IMG/VR virus record: IMGVR_UViG_3300010389_000024
Coordinates: 1 to 51,683 of that record
Direction: 5' to 3' (one strand)
DNA length: 51,683 bases
Origin: a virus
Below, one piece after another: positions 7,901-16,819 of the stretch. The stretch's first letter is position 1, and every line of letters starts with the position of its first letter. A program made the translations under genes and the position numbers. Under the pieces are notes generated by a model. It searched no databases. It saw nothing but the letters and a program-made list of their open reading frames with translations, and was not told the origin of the DNA.

Positions 7901-10900
7901 AACTGGCAATCAGAAATGTTACTGGGTCTTTTGATTCTTCTCAAGTATTTTCATCAACAACATTAGTATTGTCAATTCTACTTGATAAAGATTCTTCTTA
8001 TACAAAAGGTGCTACTCTTTCCCTGTCAGATGGTGTCAATGCACCAGTAGCGACTGGAGAGGTTCTGGAAGTTACCACTGCACAAAATACGGTAAAAGTT
8101 AAGGTTATAACTGGAGTATTTACTGTATCTGATGATCTTTTCCTCACAAGTTCTGATCTGATCAACACAACTGGTTCAAAAGCTCTTTCACTCACACCAC
8201 TGAGTAAAGATCTCCCAATTTTCAGAATTACTGATAACGTAGCACTTCTAAGAACTGCTGATGCACATGGCGTTGGTGTCAATGAAAAAATTACTGTTGA
8301 CATCAATCCAGACGATGCAACAACAAACACAACTTATTATGTAAGAAAGAGAGTATATCAAGAAGCAACCCTTGAAACCCCAGGTGTAGACAGGGTTCTC
8401 AGCGACAATGGAATTGGTAGAGTTGCCATCTTGAATGGTGGTGAAGACTACACACCAAACACATATACTGGTATTGCATTGTCTGGTGGAACTGGAAAAG
8501 ACGCTGAGGCAACGATTGTTGTGTCTGCATCTGGATCTGTCACTAGTGTTACTATCACAGACAAGGGAACTGGATACTCCAAGTTTGATGTGTTGACAGT
8601 TGGTGATGCAGCACTCACAAAAACCGATGCTACGACACCAAGATTGCAGATTAGTGTTGATCATGTCGGATTTTCTATCCAAAATGCAGTATTAAATCTT
8701 GATAGTGGTATCGGTATCACTGCAAATGATTATCTAAGAATTGGTAGTGAAATTGTCAGAGTAATCTCAAGAACTGATAATGCTCTCACAGTAGAAAGAG
8801 CACAGTTGAATACTAGTGCCGTAGATCACTTTAATGGTGCTGCTGTTTCCGTTTATGATCCTGGATATAATTTAGCAACTGGATATCAGATTGGATCCGA
8901 TGCAGCAGATGCTATTGTTTTATCATATGATCCAGCAACACAAAAAGCAGTGTTTGTTTATGACTATGCCCAAACATTATCATCAATTAATGAATTGTCT
9001 TTGGGTTCTGTCTTTTTTGATCAGAGTGTTGACCAGAGACTGGTAAAAATTGTAAGCATTGGTGACCCACAACTTCTATTTGAATTCTCAGAAGATAACG
9101 TTACGTTCACCAGAAATCCTGTTATTGATGTTAAGAAGTTCTACAAGTATAGTTTTGACGTTTCACACTCTTCCATGAGCGGTGTAAATTTTGATATCTC
9201 CCCAAGCATCAATCTAAACCTAGTAACTCCAGAGAAAACTTCTTCTGGTAACATTGTTGACTTGAAGTTGGGATTTGGATCTAGAATTGTATCTAATAAT
9301 TACACAACAAAAGTAGAAGTTCCATTTGTCAGATATTTCTATTTTGACAAGAATGGAAATGTTTCTTCCGAAGGATCTTACTTTAATGTTGTTAATGATC
9401 CACTGCAGGGAGAAAAAACTACTTTATATGTAACTTCAGACTCTGTTCTATACTCAACAGGAACTGCAGCACCACATGACGGTAGTGGTTCCATGACTTA
9501 TATTTCTAAGTCACCATTCTCTGTTGGGGAAATTGAGTCAATAAGGATTACAAATATTGGTGGAAATTACAAAAAGGTTCCCATTGTTAGAGGAATTGTT
9601 CCAACAGAAAGTTTGCTTGCAAAAGCAACATGCCAGATTGAAGATGGAAGAATCGCTAGTGTTACTGTTGATGATTCTGGTAGCAGCTACACAACACCAA
9701 TTGTTGTGGTGGACGGAAATGCTTCTTTAACGCCAATTGTTGATGCGGGAAAAGTAACTGGTATCGTCATTGATGATGCTGGATCTGGATATACAACAGC
9801 ACCAACTATTACAATTGTAGAATCTTCAGTAAATTGTTTCTTACAGAGTGCTGACATTGGTATTCCAAGAAATGTTAAGATCATTAATAATGGCGGAGCA
9901 TTCCACAACGATCAAACTCTAAAATCTTCATTCAGATCAAATTACATCTTTGTTGTATCTAATTTTGAAAAAGATGCTTTTGTTGTTGGTGAGACTATTG
10001 TACAGAGATCTGGTAGTGTTGAGGTTGCTAGAGCAAGAGTAAGTTCATGGAGAAAAGGATCAAACGTCCTGGTTGCTGACAGAGTACAAGGTATTTTCAG
10101 AGAAAACCAAGACATAATTGGTCTCTCTAGAAATAAAACAGCAACTATTGAAAGTATTGATTACACCGAGTTTTCTCCCCAAATCAAAACATATTTTGAT
10201 AATCTTGGATATTATCAATCCGACTATGGAAAGATTGGTAATGCAAATCAAAGAATCACTGATTCATATTACTATCAAGATTATTCGTATGTCATACAAT
10301 CAAAGACACCTATTAATGTCTGGCGTGATCTAATTAAGGACACGACTCACCCAGCTGGTTTCCAACTATTTGGTGAAGTTGATATTGAAACATCCTCACA
10401 GTCAAGAATGAGTGACGATGTATTCACTAAGAACACCAGTATTATCCAACTTTGGGACCCAGATAAGAATAAAGTTACTGTAATTGATACAAAGAGAACT
10501 ATTTCTCAAAACATTGTTTTGATGAAGAATCTCAATGTTGAAAGAGGTGTTGGATCTGTATCTGTAGATAGTACAAACACATCTGAAATTAGAGCAAAAC
10601 AAATCTACCTTTCTGGTTCTTTTGATGGAGATTTTTCAGATAGAGGAAATCTCCAAGGAACAAGAACATTTAATATTGTTGATTCAGACAACAATCTGGT
10701 AGAACCATATAACGAACAGGCACTTACAATTACTCTGGACGGTATTCTCCAAGAACCTGGAGTTGCATATACAGTATCTGGATATAAAATTACTTTTGCA
10801 GAACCACCTCTTGGACCATCAACAAAAGATGGTCAAGATGTTCCTGGCGTTACTTTCTACGGAAGGTGGTTTGAGTTTAAGACGGAATCATTAAATCAAA

Positions 10901-13900
10901 AATATCTAAGAAAGATTAGAAACATTTTCCAAAGAAGTGGAACTTGGATTGACTCTGCAAATCAACTGGAAAGAAATAGAGCATTCATTCAGGCAGAGAC
11001 TCTTGGATACGTTAAAGATAAGTATTCCACTCTTGCTTGGGGAAATCTAGAATCTAAGTGCTATAGAGACATTGGTTTAATCATTGATGCTCTAGCACAC
11101 GATTTAAGATTTGGTGGCAACCAAAAAACAGTTGCTGCTGTTGAGTCTTACTTTAGATCTGGTGTATTAGATTACATTTCTGGTGAATTAGAAGCAACCA
11201 TTGATGCTTTTGCTTACGTTACTCGTTTGTCTAAATTGGCAATGCGTAACTGGGACTTTGTTGATCGTCAGGTTTCTTGGACTCCTGGTACAAATGAAGT
11301 AACTATCAGCAGCACAGATAATGTTGCTGTTGGCATGAAAGTCAGTGCTGGAAGAGCATTCCCAGAAGGAACTACTATCACAGATATTCTTGACAGAAGA
11401 ACCATTCGTGTTAGCAACAACTCCATTCCCCTTTCAAATGCGTCAGTTAATACTATCTTAACCGATGCAACTACTACTGCAAACGAGAGCACTACAAATT
11501 CAATCATCCAGATTGCTCCCAATGTTTTCTTACAAGTAGGAACTCCATATACCTATTCAATTACACCAGCAACGGGTGTCTTGCCATCTGGTAATGCACA
11601 GATGACATTTATTTGGAGTGGAATTAACACTGGTACATTCTATGATGCTTCAACATTAATTGAAGCAAATAAAGTCAATATTCAGAGAGAAGCAACGCAT
11701 AGGATTTATAACGAATATCCAAACTTCACCTATCCTGGTGTTCCTGAGTCTGCTTACAGATTTAAAGATGCAAGGAGATTGATCTATGAGAACTTACAAG
11801 ATATCGTTTCACAAACAATCACAGAACTTGAAACAACCTTTGGTACTCAGTACGCTACAGATAAGTGTGCTAGAGATCTTAAGATCATCGTCGCTGCTGT
11901 TGCTGAAGATACAGCACGTGGAGGAAACTCAGCGACAATTGAAGCCACAAATCAATACTTTGACAATCACGACGCACTAGAGGGCGAAAGAACCCAGTCT
12001 GTATATGCATTTGAGTACGCAAGAGAGTTGTGTATTGAAGCACTAAACAATAGAGGAACATATACAGATCCAAATATTATTTTGGTTCCAGAATGCAGCA
12101 ATGTAAATTCTGCTGTGACCACTTTGTTTGGTATTTTGATTTCTGCAATTGACAATAATCAGAAACCAACACTCGCTAAAAATACTGGTATTGAGTCTTG
12201 GGTAAAAGCAGAAGATTTCTGTTTCAGAGACACTGGTCTTCTTGTTGATGCTGTTGTTTACTGCCTGCGTTATGGCGGAAATGAGAAGGTTATTGACTTC
12301 GCAAATGCATACTTCAACAACTATAAGTTGAACCACGTTGCTGGTGAACTAAGAGAAACAATCTATGCTTACAACCAGGCAAGAGATTTGATGATTCAAG
12401 CAATGAGAAATCAAATTTCTGGCAATACTATTATTGCACCAGTAACCGATTCTCTAGTAAGAATTGATACGACTGCACCATACTGTGCTGAAGTTGAAAG
12501 CACCATCACTACATTTGCACAAATTGTAGAGGATACCTTGGAGGGTGGTCCAGACAGAATTGCTGTTGTTTCTCAAAACTCCAACTCAACAGGAAACTGG
12601 ACTACGCTGAGATCGTATTCAAATATCAACATCCTCCCAGATCCACTTCTGGTTAATGGAACATTGAAAGAATGCGAAGAAGTCGCTTCAGCACTGGATT
12701 CTCTGTATGAAAACATCAGAGAAACTCTCACTACTGGAGAAGGAACAGCATCTGTATCATACCCAGACTATATTGATAATGAGAATACTATTTTTGACTT
12801 GTACTATGAAGATGGTACACCTGTATCAACAGATCCAAAAGAAGATCTGTTCATTGCATTGAGTGGTGTTCTGCAGCATGAAACTGCTTACAACATTGAT
12901 AGAACATCTGTACCAAACAAAGTAGTATTTGCTACTCCACCAATTTGGGGTCAAGAAGATAACACCAAGACCGTACAGGAACCACTTGCCGTTGAGAAAT
13001 TCTTCGCACATAGCGTTGGTAACTACTTACGCTGTGAAATTGATACGTCTGGAATCTTGTCGGGATCTCGTGGTCCATTCTTGATTTTAGACTCAGATGA
13101 GAAAAAAGTGAAGACAATTGATGATTCTAGATTTGCATTTGTATTCATTGATGGTGTTCTTCAAAGAGACACTAGATCATATTCAATCAATGGACCAGCA
13201 ATTACATTTACCAGAAAGATCTTCATTGATAACAATGTAGAAATTATTCTCCTTTATGGTAGAGATACTGAGCAAACAATTACACTATATGATTTTGAAA
13301 GGAACACTTACTATAACAAGTTAGAGTTGACTTGTGATGCTGGTTCTCCAAATACATTTGATGATTGGAAGTCTTGGTACAACACCTCATATGATGGATA
13401 TCAAGTTGCATATCAGAAGATTGGTGGTATCAAGAGATTTATTGGTAACCTCAAAGGATATACAACAACTTCCAATACCTTAACAGTTACTTTTGCTGGA
13501 ATAAATCCAAACCTTGATAACTCTTCTGTTTTCTTCTCTGGAACACCCGATTATAGTGATGAGTACGAACTAGACTTCACAACCAATACTATTACTGTTG
13601 CTAGAGATGAAGATAGTGATTATCAGATGCAAAGAAATTCAACCAAATGGTTGTATGGCACGAAGAAAGCAGATGAATCTTTCTATGTTAAGAAAAATCT
13701 TCTTGCAAACTTGAATGCAGGAGATATTATCAAGATCAGTGGAGAGGAAGATTACAGAACAGTAAATGAATTACCTCAGTTTGTTAATCCAAAGAACTAT
13801 GTTGCTGGAGAAGACGTATCAAATGACTTCTTTGGTTCTATTGTAACGAGTAATTACAATGGGGATACGAGAGGAGTTGGATTAAGTGTTACCTGTTCCA

Positions 13901-14982
13901 TTGAAAATGGTCAAGTTTCTTCTGTAACTTGGAACAAGAAAGATCTGCAGTTATTATTTGATGAGGGAATCATTCAACCAACAACTGCATATGGTTATGA
14001 CACTCCACCCATTTTACACTTCATTCCTGTAGACCAGCAGGGTGGTGGTGCTAGAGCAGAGGTTATCGTATCTCGTGGTCAAATCATTGATATTGTTATC
14101 ACAAATCCTGGTTCTGGATATACAACTGCACCAAAGGTTGTCACCGCCAGACAGTATGACATTATCAAGCAAAGAGGCAGAAAGGTTGACAGTTTAGTCA
14201 CGCTTACTATTGGATCTCAAATCCAACAACAGTCTCCAGTAACTGCAAATACAGTCTTTGAATTTGCTACTGGAATTGAGTTGCAGACATCATTTGTTAC
14301 TTCGGTCAACATTCCTCCGTTTGATGTTCAGTTGATTATTCAAAGAGAATTGGATTCAACTCCACTCTCTATTTCTAGAGAATATGTTCTGTTTAATCCA
14401 ACTTCAACTGGCGAAGTTATAATGCCACAATCCCAACCAACGTCAAGTGGTATTACTACACTAGAACTGGATAGATCAATCCTGTCACAACCAGCATTGA
14501 CAGTTGAGGTTGCAAGAACCAGATCTTATGCACCATCTGTTGGATCAATTACTTACGGATTTGCTCAGTGGGAGTCCGCTAAGTTTATTGATACTGGAGA
14601 TATTCTTTCATTATCTGGAGATCCAGTTTCCGAGGTATCTCTCCAAGATCTTGAATATTTTGAGATCAATGCTGATGGAACGTTTGATCCAAGCAATCCA
14701 AACAGGATCTTTAACCTTGCATATCCATCAATTAATTACTATCTAACTCAGCTAGATACTTCAGATCTACCAGCAGAAGGAGATCCTGGATATGTTGCAA
14801 CTAACGGTGTTGTATATGCGAATACATCAAACTTTGCTTCTTCTGGAACAATTTTGGTTGGTAGAGAGCAAATTAGTTACACAAGTAAACTAAGTGATCG
14901 TTTCTTAGGATGTACTCGTGGCGTTAACGGAACCCCCATTGAGTTCCATGGCACAGGAGAGTACATAAGAAACGCCCTATAA
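4948..14982 (+). CDS. gp7: Giant baseplate wedge protein gp7 with adhesin-like modules
   Basis: This is a single open frame of 3344 residues, more than three times T4 gp7 (1032). The N-terminus (MLKTANKISFLVESQLPDF and the next 250 residues, with FYQSKGTDNSIKFLFKCL) is typical of cyanophage gp7, which nucleates wedge assembly. Further in come several GSGYTT-type beta modules (for example about residues 550-660 and 1540-1630). A YHYH-like domain follows at about 735-830 (HSPILGFAYDGNPIYGPYGF). Three DG(V/I)LQ modules lie at about 1930, 2630 and 2735. Three helical modules with a C-x-R-D start and GGN motif have their Cys at 2038, 2307 and 2425. Both ends carry an E-I-x-x-Y ... RGVSG/RGVNG motif. 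The core wedge role is known for the family; host-surface contact by the added modules is inference. Confidence 0.85.
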   Translation: MLKTANKISFLVESQLPDFINEEYELFSKFVQKYYEQLEIQGQPLDIINNIQTYRDIDFYEKNILNQSTTLTGFIQKTDNTITVSDATSFPKNGGYIKIDDEICFYKQRTDTQFLEVSRGVSGNTTLGDLYTESVFTTTQAADHVAGSTVQNISNLFLYSLVKSFEKQYLSDFPEAYLKEGVDKRTLIKNISTFYQSKGTDNSIKFLFKCLIDNDPNPEVAYPRDFTLKSSDSNWINVYALKVKILSGTVEDLIGKRIVQNVVGDYADAIVDNVRYAGRFDGEDLYELILSEQSVNGTFSIAARTKLTELVDASVVSGDRINVFSTMAWKKSGEFKIGTETFTFEDKNVNQFILKSRTGTGTHPAGSSVTYGANVSGAGVTMLVYGVLYATETASQHPYSNPGDRLEISEPGFLTNDVKIFDAQNNLRWKTTSSIPFSSNQAGVAASIADLNSNVSAIFEDGEGYYITSSGFPSHDIISASATVPVDVQDQKLLRIIRKNSISTTEIYETKYRDVGIATNGIPFLSYKDEEVILNGPIQKINVTARGRGYQKEPFVLIDGIANLARTRLAGQVVESVIVDTPGNYAATPAVEIVSGRNAKATAIVTNGEITSIVVDNAGEFYSSPPEVRITDNAGKGRFADYVAEIATSGEITGFTKVSGGSFYTQENVVVDIIAVGSGAVATADIKVWRKDRYNRFASVLDSENGHFFTNFIPSRGTGYAYYAAPTTLRAGDNGSSHSPILGFAYDGNPIYGPYGFSDALDPSSSVVRMTTSYSKNISRNNGPNTITYPLGTFINDYTYNDRSGSLDQNNGRFCVTPEFPQGTYAYFMTVSATNVPEFPYILGENYYSLPLDSNYNSSISQDDLPVNANRLRTSDIDKNGDLTIAVIEDVVRGSVSSATVSDSTSVYSVGSQLIIDDDQTSGSGAQGEVASVKGRQVNAIESQQNKCLLIDLVRDAYLFDGDTIIQTGTGATGEIVGNVFTSNQLAIRNVTGSFDSSQVFSSTTLVLSILLDKDSSYTKGATLSLSDGVNAPVATGEVLEVTTAQNTVKVKVITGVFTVSDDLFLTSSDLINTTGSKALSLTPLSKDLPIFRITDNVALLRTADAHGVGVNEKITVDINPDDATTNTTYYVRKRVYQEATLETPGVDRVLSDNGIGRVAILNGGEDYTPNTYTGIALSGGTGKDAEATIVVSASGSVTSVTITDKGTGYSKFDVLTVGDAALTKTDATTPRLQISVDHVGFSIQNAVLNLDSGIGITANDYLRIGSEIVRVISRTDNALTVERAQLNTSAVDHFNGAAVSVYDPGYNLATGYQIGSDAADAIVLSYDPATQKAVFVYDYAQTLSSINELSLGSVFFDQSVDQRLVKIVSIGDPQLLFEFSEDNVTFTRNPVIDVKKFYKYSFDVSHSSMSGVNFDISPSINLNLVTPEKTSSGNIVDLKLGFGSRIVSNNYTTKVEVPFVRYFYFDKNGNVSSEGSYFNVVNDPLQGEKTTLYVTSDSVLYSTGTAAPHDGSGSMTYISKSPFSVGEIESIRITNIGGNYKKVPIVRGIVPTESLLAKATCQIEDGRIASVTVDDSGSSYTTPIVVVDGNASLTPIVDAGKVTGIVIDDAGSGYTTAPTITIVESSVNCFLQSADIGIPRNVKIINNGGAFHNDQTLKSSFRSNYIFVVSNFEKDAFVVGETIVQRSGSVEVARARVSSWRKGSNVLVADRVQGIFRENQDIIGLSRNKTATIESIDYTEFSPQIKTYFDNLGYYQSDYGKIGNANQRITDSYYYQDYSYVIQSKTPINVWRDLIKDTTHPAGFQLFGEVDIETSSQSRMSDDVFTKNTSIIQLWDPDKNKVTVIDTKRTISQNIVLMKNLNVERGVGSVSVDSTNTSEIRAKQIYLSGSFDGDFSDRGNLQGTRTFNIVDSDNNLVEPYNEQALTITLDGILQEPGVAYTVSGYKITFAEPPLGPSTKDGQDVPGVTFYGRWFEFKTESLNQKYLRKIRNIFQRSGTWIDSANQLERNRAFIQAETLGYVKDKYSTLAWGNLESKCYRDIGLIIDALAHDLRFGGNQKTVAAVESYFRSGVLDYISGELEATIDAFAYVTRLSKLAMRNWDFVDRQVSWTPGTNEVTISSTDNVAVGMKVSAGRAFPEGTTITDILDRRTIRVSNNSIPLSNASVNTILTDATTTANESTTNSIIQIAPNVFLQVGTPYTYSITPATGVLPSGNAQMTFIWSGINTGTFYDASTLIEANKVNIQREATHRIYNEYPNFTYPGVPESAYRFKDARRLIYENLQDIVSQTITELETTFGTQYATDKCARDLKIIVAAVAEDTARGGNSATIEATNQYFDNHDALEGERTQSVYAFEYARELCIEALNNRGTYTDPNIILVPECSNVNSAVTTLFGILISAIDNNQKPTLAKNTGIESWVKAEDFCFRDTGLLVDAVVYCLRYGGNEKVIDFANAYFNNYKLNHVAGELRETIYAYNQARDLMIQAMRNQISGNTIIAPVTDSLVRIDTTAPYCAEVESTITTFAQIVEDTLEGGPDRIAVVSQNSNSTGNWTTLRSYSNINILPDPLLVNGTLKECEEVASALDSLYENIRETLTTGEGTASVSYPDYIDNENTIFDLYYEDGTPVSTDPKEDLFIALSGVLQHETAYNIDRTSVPNKVVFATPPIWGQEDNTKTVQEPLAVEKFFAHSVGNYLRCEIDTSGILSGSRGPFLILDSDEKKVKTIDDSRFAFVFIDGVLQRDTRSYSINGPAITFTRKIFIDNNVEIILLYGRDTEQTITLYDFERNTYYNKLELTCDAGSPNTFDDWKSWYNTSYDGYQVAYQKIGGIKRFIGNLKGYTTTSNTLTVTFAGINPNLDNSSVFFSGTPDYSDEYELDFTTNTITVARDEDSDYQMQRNSTKWLYGTKKADESFYVKKNLLANLNAGDIIKISGEEDYRTVNELPQFVNPKNYVAGEDVSNDFFGSIVTSNYNGDTRGVGLSVTCSIENGQVSSVTWNKKDLQLLFDEGIIQPTTAYGYDTPPILHFIPVDQQGGGARAEVIVSRGQIIDIVITNPGSGYTTAPKVVTARQYDIIKQRGRKVDSLVTLTIGSQIQQQSPVTANTVFEFATGIELQTSFVTSVNIPPFDVQLIIQRELDSTPLSISREYVLFNPTSTGEVIMPQSQPTSSGITTLELDRSILSQPALTVEVARTRSYAPSVGSITYGFAQWESAKFIDTGDILSLSGDPVSEVSLQDLEYFEINADGTFDPSNPNRIFNLAYPSINYYLTQLDTSDLPAEGDPGYVATNGVVYANTSNFASSGTILVGREQISYTSKLSDRFLGCTRGVNGTPIEFHGTGEYIRNAL

Positions 14983-14995
14983 ATAAATATAAATA
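14978..14995 (+). promoter_or_regulatory. Tandem T4-type late promoters, two TATAAATA boxes
   Basis: Perfect TATAAATA boxes lie at 14978-14985 and 14988-14995, offset by exactly 10 bases. The first overlaps the gp7 stop codon. The gp8 start is at 15032, 36 bases after the second box. These match the T4 late consensus fully and should drive gp8 and the downstream genes. Confidence 0.85.
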
Positions 14996-15031
14996 ACTCG
15001 GATTCAGTCTTACTATACAGAGACCAGTGCT

Positions 15032-16789
15032 ATGGCAGCTATTATTTCAGAAAAGTTTAGGATTTTTAACGCGAAGCAATTCCTAGAATCCCTAGGCGAA
15101 GGCGTTAACGATGCCGACACAGATCGTACCAGAATGTACTTCTTTGTTGGAAGATCCTCAAGGTGGGATGCATATCTTGAGATCTTCAATTCAAGTGGAA
15201 CGTTCCAAGTTGGTGAGACTGTCACTGGTGGTGGATGGAGTGGTGTTGTTGCTGAAGTTCACAGCAACAGTCTTCTTCTGAACACTATCCTACCAACACC
15301 AACAACAACTCCAGCATTTGGCACCACAATCACTGGTGGAACCAGTGGTGCAACCGCTAAGTCTGGTGTATACAGATACGGAACAGAGGATGCACCTCCT
15401 GCTCCTCTAGACAATGCTAGCGAGAAGCAAAGCATCTTTGATGAAATGATTGCTGCCAAGCGTATTACATCTGGATTTGCTCGCCTAGTTGTTCCCCGTT
15501 ATAACTGGAACCTGTCACTGAATCCAAAGTTTGACATGTACCGCCCAAGTTATGCACCAACTCCTGGTGGTGGCGGTGCTATTGGTAAGCAAACAGCACT
15601 TGGTGCAACATCTCTTTCCGCATCTAAGTTCTATGTAATGAACTCCAGATATGAGGTATTTAAGTGCCTTTATAACGGAGAGTATGATAGCGACACTGGT
15701 GCAAACGCAACTTACGAACCAACTTCACAACCAGTTGCTGGTCAAGGTACATTTGCAAATGGTATCTTCACAGAACCCGCAGGAACCGCTGGTTACATCT
15801 GGAAGCACATGTACACCCTGACAACAGGTGATGTTCTAGCATTCCTATCTTCAGACTTTATGCCTATTGCTGCAGTGGGCGAAGCATCCAGAGTTGCAGT
15901 TGAAACTGCTGCAATTGATGGATCTATTGATGTTGCAGTCGTCAAGGATAATGGAACTGCACTTCCTCTCTCAGCAACTCTTTACACTCCTGTTTATGGT
16001 GACGGTTCTGGTGCGATTGTAAAACTAACTACAAATGGCACTGGCGAAGTTACTGCTGCTGAAATGGAAGCAGTTGGTTCTGGATATACTTACGGTAACG
16101 TTATTCTAGAAACTGGCAAAGTATTTACTGATTCTGCACTGACTGCTGCAGCAGGTGCTTTTGCTGGAACTGCTGCTATTGAAGCAGTTATCTCACCTAA
16201 AGGTGGTCATGGATCCAATGCAGAGAACGAACTCTTTGCTAAGAGAGTGATGACCAGTGTTCGTTTGACCTATGACGAAGGTCAGGGTGACTTCCCCGTT
16301 GATAACGACTTCCGTCGTATCGGTATCATCCAAGACCCATATGTATATGGTTCAACCACATTTGCTTCGGACAGCACACTCCGTGGAACTAGAGTTCTGA
16401 AAATTAATGGTGCTTCCGCAGACTATGTTGCTGATGAAGTAATTCGTCAGACAGTTGGTTCTGAAAATTCTTATGGAACTGTTGTTTCTTGGGATTCTGC
16501 AAATGGTATTCTCAAGTATTTCCAAACACCTTCTCTACATGCTGATAACGGCGTTGTAAGACCATTTGTATCAAACAATACTGATGCAGTGGTTGGTATT
16601 TCTTCAACAGCATCTGGAACCATTTCTAGCGGCGAGAATGGAACTGTTTCTGACATTACCTTTACTGGTGGTCTTGCAAACCCAGAACTTGAACCAAACT
16701 CAGGTGAGGTCGTATACATAGAGAATAGAAGACAGATTACTAGAGCTCCTGACCAAATTGAGGACATCAAACTAGTAATTGAATTCTAA
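15032..16789 (+). CDS. gp8: Baseplate wedge subunit gp8
   Basis: The protein has 585 residues, longer than T4 gp8 (334). Hallmarks are MAAIISEKFRIFNAKQFLES at the start, RTRMYFFVGR at about 34-43, KFYVMNSRYEVFKCLYNGEY at about 200-219, and GYIWKHMYTLTTGDVLAF followed by DFMPI at about 255-280. gp8 dimers bind gp7 and gp10 in the wedge. There is an insertion at about residues 50-115 containing VGETVTGGGWSG and ITGGTSGATA, a module also found in the fibres downstream. A GSGYTYG strand occurs near residue 350. Two perfect late promoter boxes precede the gene. The identity is firm, and the function of the inserted modules is unknown. Confidence 0.92.
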   Translation: MAAIISEKFRIFNAKQFLESLGEGVNDADTDRTRMYFFVGRSSRWDAYLEIFNSSGTFQVGETVTGGGWSGVVAEVHSNSLLLNTILPTPTTTPAFGTTITGGTSGATAKSGVYRYGTEDAPPAPLDNASEKQSIFDEMIAAKRITSGFARLVVPRYNWNLSLNPKFDMYRPSYAPTPGGGGAIGKQTALGATSLSASKFYVMNSRYEVFKCLYNGEYDSDTGANATYEPTSQPVAGQGTFANGIFTEPAGTAGYIWKHMYTLTTGDVLAFLSSDFMPIAAVGEASRVAVETAAIDGSIDVAVVKDNGTALPLSATLYTPVYGDGSGAIVKLTTNGTGEVTAAEMEAVGSGYTYGNVILETGKVFTDSALTAAAGAFAGTAAIEAVISPKGGHGSNAENELFAKRVMTSVRLTYDEGQGDFPVDNDFRRIGIIQDPYVYGSTTFASDSTLRGTRVLKINGASADYVADEVIRQTVGSENSYGTVVSWDSANGILKYFQTPSLHADNGVVRPFVSNNTDAVVGISSTASGTISSGENGTVSDITFTGGLANPELEPNSGEVVYIENRRQITRAPDQIEDIKLVIEF

Positions 16790-16819
16790 TTTAGTTCCAC
16801 AAGTTAGAAACGGTGTGAG

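Noticed and set aside
8248-8682. Cys- and Ser-rich reverse ORF inside gp7
   Set aside because: It is an artefact of the biased codons on the forward strand; no ribosome site or family match is seen.
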